Assembly: GCF_029675105.1 (NCBI RefSeq)
Contig: NZ_JAQQFV010000006.1
Span: 310,001 to 374,000 of the forward strand
Direction: 5' to 3'
DNA: 64,000 nucleotides
From: Nocardia anocheti
GTDB taxonomy: Bacteria; Actinomycetota; Actinomycetes; Mycobacteriales; Mycobacteriaceae
Position numbers and translations under genes: made by a program. The notes below the pieces were generated by a model that saw only the letters and a list, made by a program, of their open reading frames with translations, was not told the DNA's origin and did not search any database. Shown in pieces: positions 29,101-38,100 of the stretch (within the stretch, counting starts at the first letter, position 1; each line of letters starts with the position of its first letter).

Positions 29101-32100
29101 CGTGCCAACGCGGCGCTGGGCAGCGCGCTGGACGTGCGCGATGTCTTCGACGCGCCCACCGTGGCGGGCCTGGCCGAACGCGCCGGAATCCGGAGCGAAG
29201 CGCTGCCCGCGCTGGTGGCGGCCGCGCCGCGCCCCGACCGGATCCCGTTGTCGCTGGCGCAGACCCGCCTGTGGCTGTTGAACCGCATCGAACCCGACTC
29301 GGCCGTCTACACCCTGCCGATCGCGCTGCGCCTCACCGGAGACCTGGACACCGACGCGCTGTGGGCCGCGCTGGGTGACGTCATCGAACGGCACGAATCA
29401 CTGCGGACGATCTTCCCAGAGGACGCCGACGGACCGACCCAGGTCGTCCTTGCGGCCGAGCGGGTGCGCCCCGCCGCCGTGGTGCGCGAGGTCGCCGAGG
29501 TCGACCTGGTGGACGCCGTGCGCGCCGTCGTCGGCGCCGGGTACGACCTCACCACCGAGGCACCCCTGCGCGCGGCACTCTTCCGCCGCGCCACCGGGAA
29601 CTCGGCGGGTGGCGACGACGCGATCGCCGTGGCATCGGCGCGCGCGGCCGCACCGAACCCGGCGGACGTCGAGCACGTACTCGTGCTCGCGGTGCACCAC
29701 ATCGCCGCCGACGGAGTGTCGACGACACCGCTGGCCCGCGACCTGATCACCGCCTACGCCGCGCGCGCGGCTGGCGCGGTGCCGCGGTGGAACCCGCTGC
29801 CGGTGCAGTACCCCGACTTCACGCTGTGGCAGCACGCGGTGCTGGGTGACCCGGGTGATCCGGAGTCGCGGCTGGCGCGGCAACTGGCGCACTGGCGCGA
29901 CGAATTGGCCGGGCTCGCACCGGTACTGGAGCTGGCGACCGATCGGCCCCGCCCCGCGGTGCGGTCGGGGGCCGGAGGGTCGGTCGGGTTCGAGGTGCCC
30001 ACCGAGGTGGTCGCCGCAATCGAGGCGCTGGCCCGTAGGCACAGGGTGTCCACCTTCATGGTGGTGCACGCCGCGTTCGCGGTGCTGCTCGCGCGCCACG
30101 GCGCTGGCAGCGATATCGCGATCGGCACGCCGGTGGCGGGTCGCGCCGACGCCGCGCTCGACGATCTCGTCGGCATGTTCGTCAACACGCTGGTGCTGCG
30201 TTCGGAGGTCGACGCGGGTGCCGGTTTCGCCGAGCTGCTCGCCACGGTGCGCGGGGGCGACCTGCGCGCGTTCGCCCACGCCGAGCTGCCCTTCGAGCGG
30301 CTCGTCGAGGAACTGAATCCGACCCGCTCGACGGCGTATTCGCCGATCGTGCAGGTGATGCTCGCCTTCGAGCACCGCGAGGACACCGGTATCGAGCTGC
30401 CCGGCCTGCGCATCGCCGAATTCGCGCTGCCCGCCGCCACGACCCAGTTCGATCTGTCCCTGGCGATCAACGAGATCACCGACGCGGCGGGCGAACCCGG
30501 CATGCGCGGCTGGCTGCGCTACGCCACCGATCTGTTCGACGCCGACACCGTCGCGGCGTTCGGCGCCCGCTTCGTGCGGGTGTTGTCCGCCGTCGTCGCC
30601 GACGACACCACCCCGGTCGGCGCGATCGACCTGCTCGACACCGCCGAAACCGCCCAGCTGGCGGCCTGGAACGACACCGCCGCGCCGCTCGACACCGCGG
30701 CGACCCTGGTCTCGCTGTTCGCCGAGCAGGCCCGCCGCACCCCCGACGCGATCGCCCTCGACTTCGAGGGCACCCGGGTCACCTACGGCGAGTTCGCCGG
30801 ACGCGTGGCCCGCCTGGCCCGCTGGCTGATCGCCGAGCGGGTGGGGCCCGACGCGATCGTCGGTGTCGGGTTGCGGCGCGGGATCGATCTGCTGGTGGCC
30901 CTGTACGCGGTGCAGGCCGCGGGCGCGGCCTACCTGCCGCTGGACCCCGACCATCCCGCCGACCGCATCGTCGACGTGCTCGCCACCGCGGCACCGGTCT
31001 GTGTGCTGGCCGCCGCGGACTTCCCCGAGACGGGGAGCCGCACGGTCGACCCGGCGGCCCTGGACCTGAGCGGCCACGCCAGCGCGCCGGTCACCGACGC
31101 CGACCGGCTCCGGCCACTGCGCGGTGCCGACCTGGCCTATGTGCTGTTCACCTCCGGGTCCACCGGCAAGCCCAAGGGTGTCGCGGTCGCGCACACCGCC
31201 ATCGTCAACCGCCTGGTCTGGATGCAGGACACCTATCGGCTCGACGCCGACAGCACCGTGCTGCAGAAGACGCCCATCACCTTCGACGTGTCGGTGTGGG
31301 AACTGTTCTGGCCCTTGCAGATCGGTGCCACCCTGGTGATCGCCCGCCCCGACGGGCACCGTGACCCCGCCTACCTGGCCGAGGTCGTCACCCGGACCGG
31401 CGTCGATACCGCGCACTTCGTGCCCTCGATGCTGGCGGCCTTCCTCGCCGAACCCCGTGCGGCGGAGTGTGTCTCGCTGCGGCGGGTGTTCGCCTCCGGT
31501 GAGGCGCTGCCCGCCGCCGACGCCCAGCGGTTGCGGGCGCTGGTTCCCGGTGTGGCCGTGCACAATCTGTACGGGCCCACCGAGGCGGCGGTCGACGTCA
31601 CCTTCCACGAGGTGACCGAGGACGACACCGTCACCGTGCCGATCGGCGCGGCGGTCGCCAATACGGCCCTGCACGTCCTCGACGGGCGGCTGCGGCCGGT
31701 ACCCGTGGGCGTTCCGGGCGAGCTGTATCTGGCCGGAGTCCAGCTGGCGCGCGGCTACCTCGCCCGGCCCGACCTGTCCGCCGACCGTTTCGTCGCCAAT
31801 CCCTACGGGACGTCCGGCGAGCGCATGTACCGCACCGGCGACCTCGTCGTGCGTACCCGCACCGGCGAACTGGAATACCTAGGCCGCACCGACTTCCAGG
31901 TGAAGCTGCGCGGCCTGCGCATCGAACTCGGCGAGATCGAAGCCGTCCTCACCGGGCTCGACTCGGTGGACCGCGCCGTCGTCACCGTCCGCGACGACGG
32001 CACCGGCGACCACCTCGTCGCCTACCTGGTCCCCGCCGCGCAGGGCGACCTCCCCGGCCACGACTCCGTCACCCCGCGCGCCGTCGATCTGGATGAGGTG

Positions 32101-35100
32101 AAAGCCGCGCTACGCCAGGCGCTTCCGGCCTACATGGTGCCGGGTGCCTTCGTGGTGCTCGACGAGCTGCCGGTGAACGCGTCGGGCAAGCTCGATCGCC
32201 GGGCACTGCCCGCACCGGAGGTCGTGGCCCGGGAGTTCCGGGCGCCGTCGACACCGACCGAACTGCTGGTGGCCGGAGTGATCGCCGAGGTGCTCGGGGT
32301 CGAGACGGTCGGCGCCGACGACGATTTCTTCGATCTGGGCGGCAACTCCCTGGTCGCGACGCGCGTCGCGGCACGGCTCGGTGCGGCGTTGGACCGGCAG
32401 GTGCCGGTGGCCCGCCTCTTCGAGACCCCGGCGGTGGCCGAACTGGCCGCCGTCCTCGACGCCGAGCACGGGACCGCGCGGGTGGCGCTGAGGGCGGGGG
32501 AGCGGCCCGCCGCGATTCCGCTCTCGCCCGCCCAGCAGCGCATGTGGTTCCTCAACCGCTTCGACCCCGACTCGGCCGGGTACAACGTGCCGGTCGCGGT
32601 GCGGCTGCGCGGCGCGCTCGACCCGGACGCGCTCGCCGCCGCCATCACCGATCTCGTCGAACGCCACGAGGTCCTGCGCACCTACTACCCGGAGACCCCC
32701 GACGGGCCGGTGCAGCGGATCGTCGGCGCGGCCGAAGCCGGTGTCGCGCTGGAGGTCCGTGACCTCCCGGCCGACGAGGTGGTCGCGGCCGTGACGGCCC
32801 TGTTCGCCACCACCTTCGACGTCACCGCCGGAGTGCCGTGGCGCGTGGTGCTGTACCGCGTCACGGCCGAGGAGGCCGTGCTGGCGCTGGTCGTGCATCA
32901 CATCAGCGCCGACGGGTCCTCCATGCCGCCGCTGGTGCGCGACCTGATGACCGCCTACCTCGCGCGCCGCGACGGCACGGCGCCCCGGTGGACACCGCTG
33001 CCGGTGCAGTACGCCGATTACGCGCTGTGGCAGCGCGCGGTGCTCGGCGAGGAAGCCGATCCCGGCTCCGTCGCCGCCGGTCAGCTCGACTTCTGGCGCA
33101 CCGAACTCGCCGACCTGCCCGAGGAACTCGCGCTGCCGCTGGACCGGCCGCGCCCGCCGGTACGCACCCTCGCCGGTGGCACCGTGCCGGTGACCCTCGA
33201 CGCCGCCACCCACGCCCGGCTCAACGCCCTGGCGAAGGAGGCGGGCGCCACGCTGTTCATGGTGGTGCACACCGCCTTCGCCGCCCTGCTCAGCAGGCTC
33301 TCCGGCAGCGCCGACATCACCGTCGGGACGCCGGTGGCGGGGCGCGGGGAGGCCGCGCTCGAGGACCTGATCGGCATGTTCGTCAACACGCTGGTCTTCC
33401 GGACCCGGCTCACGGCGGGAGAATCGTTCCGGCAGTTGCTGATCCGGCAGCGCGCCACCGACCTCGCGGTCTACGCCCACGCCGACGTGCCCTTCGAGCG
33501 CCTGGTCGAGGTGCTCGACCCGGCCCGATCGACCGCGCGACACCCGCTGTTCCAGGTCGGGTTCTCCTTCCAGAACTTCGAGCGCGCCGAACTGGCCCTG
33601 CCCGGGATCACGGTGTCGGGCATCGACACCGACACCGAGCTCTCGCAGTTCGACCTGCACCTCATCGTCAGCGACGACTACGCCGCCGACGGCAGCGCCG
33701 CGGGCGTCACCGGTGTGCTCACCTACGCCCACGACGTGTTCGACACCGCCACCGCGGCCGCCATCGGCACCCGCCTGGAACGGCTGCTCACGGCCGTGGC
33801 CGCCGACCCGCACGCGTCCCTGGACACCATCGACGTGCTCGAGCCCGCCGAACGCACGCGCATCCTCACCGAGTGGAACGCCACCACCCACGAGATCGAC
33901 CGCACCGCGACCCTGCTCACTCCCTACCGCGCCCAGGCTCTGGCCCGGCCCGACGCGACCGCGCTGGTCTTCGAGGACACCATCCTGACCTACGCCGCGT
34001 TCGACGCCAGGGTGAACCGGCTCGCCCGCCACCTGATCGCCGAAGGCGTGGGCCCGGACGTCCTGGTCGCCCTGGCCCTGCGCCGATCCCTCGACCTGGT
34101 CGTGGCCATGTACGCGGTACTCACCGCGGGCGGCGCCTATGTGCCGATCGACCCCGACCACCCCGCCGACCGCATCGCCCAGGTCCTCGACACCGCCCGC
34201 CCCCACCTGGTACTCACCACCCACCGGGACGAGTTCACCGTGCCCAGCGCCGCGCCGAGACTCCTCACCCTCGAGGACATCGATACCGCGCGGTACGCCG
34301 GACATCCGGTGGCCGACACCGAACTGCGTGCACCGCTGCGTGATGCGCACCTGGCCTACGTGCTGTTCACCTCCGGCTCCACCGGCAGGCCCAAGGGCGT
34401 GGCCATGAGCCACGCGGGGATTCGCAACCAGATCGCATGGCTGATCGAGCGGTACCGGCTCGACGGCGACGATGTGTACCTGCAGAAGTCGGCGGCCGGA
34501 TTCGACCTGTCGGTGTGGGGCTACTTCGCCCCGCTCGCGGCGGGCGCGACCCTGGTGCTGGCCACCCCGGACGGGCATCGCGACCCGCAGTACCTGGCCG
34601 AGCTCGTCGCGGCGCGCGGCGTCACCGTCGCCGACTTCGTGCCCTCGGTGCTGGCGGTGTTCGCCGCGCAGGCCGAGGCACGGCAGCTGACCGGGCTGCG
34701 TCTGCTGCTCGCCATCGGTGAGGCGCTCACCCCGGAGATCGTGGCCGCCGTCGGCGCGAAAACCTCGGCGCCCGTGCACAATCTGTACGGACCGACCGAG
34801 GCCGCGGTGTCGGTCACCGCGTGGCCCGCCGCCGGGGCGAGCGGCGCGACCGTGCCGATCGGCGTGCCCGCCTGGAACACCCGCGTCTATGTTCTCGACG
34901 ACCGGCTGCGGCCCGTCGCGCCCGGTGTCGCGGGCGAGCTCTACCTCGCGGGGGAGCAGTTGGCCCGCGGCTACCTCGGGCGCCCCGACCTCTCGGCCGA
35001 CCGGTTCGTCGCCGACCCGTTCGGCGCGCCGGGACAGCGGATGTACCGCACCGGTGACCTGGTGCGCTGGAACCGCGACGGCGTGCTGAGCTACCTGGCG

Positions 35101-38100
35101 CGCATCGACTTCCAGGTGAAATTCCGTGGTCAGCGCATCGAACTGGGCGAGATCGAAGCGGCACTCGGCGCGCTGCCCGAGGTCAGCCAGGCCGCGGCGG
35201 TCGTCTCCACCTGGGAGACCGGCGACCGGCTGGTCGGCTACGCCGTGCCGGTCCCCGGCGCCGACCTCGATCCGGTCACGCTGCGCACCGAGGTCGCGGC
35301 GGTACTCCCGTCGTACATGGTGCCCTCGGTGATCGTGGTCCTCGACGCCTTCCCGCTCAACACCTCCGGCAAGCTCGACCGCAAGGCCCTGCCGACACCG
35401 GAATTCGTGGCGCGGCCGTTCCGTGCCCCGGTCACCCCGGTGCAACGCGCGGTCGCCGACGTCTTCGGTGACGTGCTGGGCCGCACCGGAATCGGCCTCG
35501 ACGACGACTTCTTCGAACTCGGCGGCAACTCCCTCGTCGCCACCCGGGTGGCCGCCCGCCTCGGCGCGGCGCTGTCGACCCGGGTGCCGGTACGGGTGCT
35601 GTTCGAGGCCACCACCGTCGCCGGGCTGGCCGCCGCGCTGGCCGGACAGGCGGGCACCGGCGCCGGACTCGCCCTGGTGGCGGGCCCACGGCCATCACGG
35701 ATTCCGCTCTCGGCCGCCCAGCGGCGCATGTGGTTGCTCAACCGGCTCGACCCGGACTCGGCCGCCTACAACATCCCGATCGCGGTGCGGCTCACCGGCG
35801 ACATCGACGCCCCGGCGCTGGCCGCCGCGGTCACCGATGTGCTCGACCGGCACGAGGTGCTGCGCACCGCCTACCCGGCCATCGACGGCATCGGCCACCA
35901 GGCGGTGTGGGAGTTCGTGCCCGCGCCGGTGGTGGAGGCGGTCGATCGGATCGCGGTGCCCGCCATCGTGGCCGCCGAGATCGGCCGCGGCTTCGATGTC
36001 ACCGTCGCGCCGCCGGTGCGGGTGCGCGTGCTGCGGTGCGCGCCCGACGAGGTGGTGCTGGTGGTGGTCGTGCACCACATCAGCGCCGACGGCTTCTCCG
36101 CCGGACCGCTGCTGCGCGATATGACCGCCGCCTACCTCGCGCGCCGCGCGGGCGCCGCGCCCGGCTGGGCCCCGCTGCCGGTGCAGTACGCCGACTACAC
36201 GCTGTGGCAGCGCGAGCTGCTCGGCGACGAGGACGACCCAGAATCGCTCGCCGCCCGCCAACTCCGGTTCTGGCGTGACGAACTGGCCGGGCTGCCCGGC
36301 CTGCTCGACCTGCCCACCGACCGGCCCCGCCCCGCCGTCGCCTCCCAGCGCGGCGCCAGCGTGGACACCGTGATCCCGGCGCGGATCTGGCAGCGCGTCG
36401 GGCGGCTCGCCCGTGGTGCGGAGGCCAGCGAGTTCATGGTCGCGCACGCGGCGCTGGCGCTGCTGCTCGCGCGGTTCAGCGGCATCCGCGACATCGCCGT
36501 CGGCACCCCGGTGGCCGGACGCGGTGAGCAGGCCCTGGACGCGCTGGTCGGCATGTTCGTCAACACCCTCGTGCTGCGCACCGAGGTCGACCCCGCCGAC
36601 TCGTTCCGCGCGCTGCTGCACCGGGCCCGCCGGGTCGACCTGGACGCCTTCGAACACTCCGACGTGCCCTTCGAACGGCTCGTCGACGCGCTCGACCCGG
36701 TCCGCTCCGCCGCCCACACCCCGCTGTTCCAGGTGCTGCTCGCCTTCCAGAACCTCGACGCCGCCCCGGCCGAAGTGGTGCTGCCCGAGCTCACCGTCAC
36801 CGGACTCGACGCCCCGGCCGCCGTCGCCAGGTTCGACCTGGACCTGGTGCTCACCGACACCACCGACGGCGGCTGCGCGGTGAGCCTCACCTACGCCACC
36901 GACCTGTTCGACGCGACCACCGCCGCGCGACTGGCCGAGGGCTACGTGCGGGTCCTGGACGCGGTGACCGCGGACCCCGACGGCACGGTCGGCGAAGTCG
37001 ATCTGCGCACCGACGCCGATCGCGCGCTGTTCGACACCTGGTGTGCCACCGAGGTTCCGACCGCGACCCAGGTGCTGCCCGACGGTTTCGCCCGGCAGGC
37101 CGCCGCCACCCCGGAGGCCGTCGCGGTGGTCGACGGCGACACCTGGCTCACCTATGCCGACTTCGCGGGTCGGGTGCACCGGCTGGCCCGGCACCTGCTC
37201 GCCCACGGCGTCGGCCCGGACACCGCCGTCGCGGTGGCGGTGCGTCGGTCGGCCGACCTGCTGGTCGGGGTGTACGCGGTGCTCGCCGCCGGTGGCACCT
37301 ACGTACCGGTCGACCCCGATCACCCCGCCGAGCGGATCGCCCGCATCCTGCGGATCGCCCAGCCCGCCTGCGTGCTCACCACCAGCGGCGACCGCGACGA
37401 GCTGCCCGGGGGACCCGACACGGTCGAGGTGGACACGGTGGATCTCACCGCCTACTCCGACGCCCCGATCACCGACGCCGAACGGGCCCAGCCGCTGCTG
37501 CCCGAGCACACCGCCTACGTGATCTTCACCTCCGGTTCGACCGGTCTGCCCAAGGGTGTCGGGGTGCCGCACCGCGCGATCGTCGGCCAACTCGACTGGC
37601 TGGCCGAGCGGTTCGGCTTCACGGCCGGGGACACGGTGCTGCACAAGACCCCGGTCACCTTCGACGCCTCGATCTGGGAGCTGCTGCTGCCCCAGCGCGT
37701 CGGTGCCTGCACCGTCGTCGCCCGCCCCGGCGGCCACGGCGATCCGGCCTATCTGGCCGGGCTCGTCGCCGAATACGGCGTCGACACCGTGCAGTTCGCG
37801 CCGACCCTGCTGGCCGCCTACGCCGCGGAGGTGGAACGCGGTGCGGTGCGGCAGAGTTCGCTGCGCCGGGTCTTCGCCGGTGGCGAGGAACTGCCCGCCG
37901 CGCTGGCCCAGCGGGTCCGCGCGCTCACCGGCGCCGACGTGGTGAATCTTTACGGGCCCACCGAGACCACTGTCCAGGTGAGCGCGCACACGGTGACCGA
38001 GGCCGACACGGCGACCGTGCCGATCGGCACCCCGGTGCGCGCCACCGGGCTGTACGTGCTCGACGCGCGCCTGCGTCCGGTACCCACCGGCGTGACCGGC

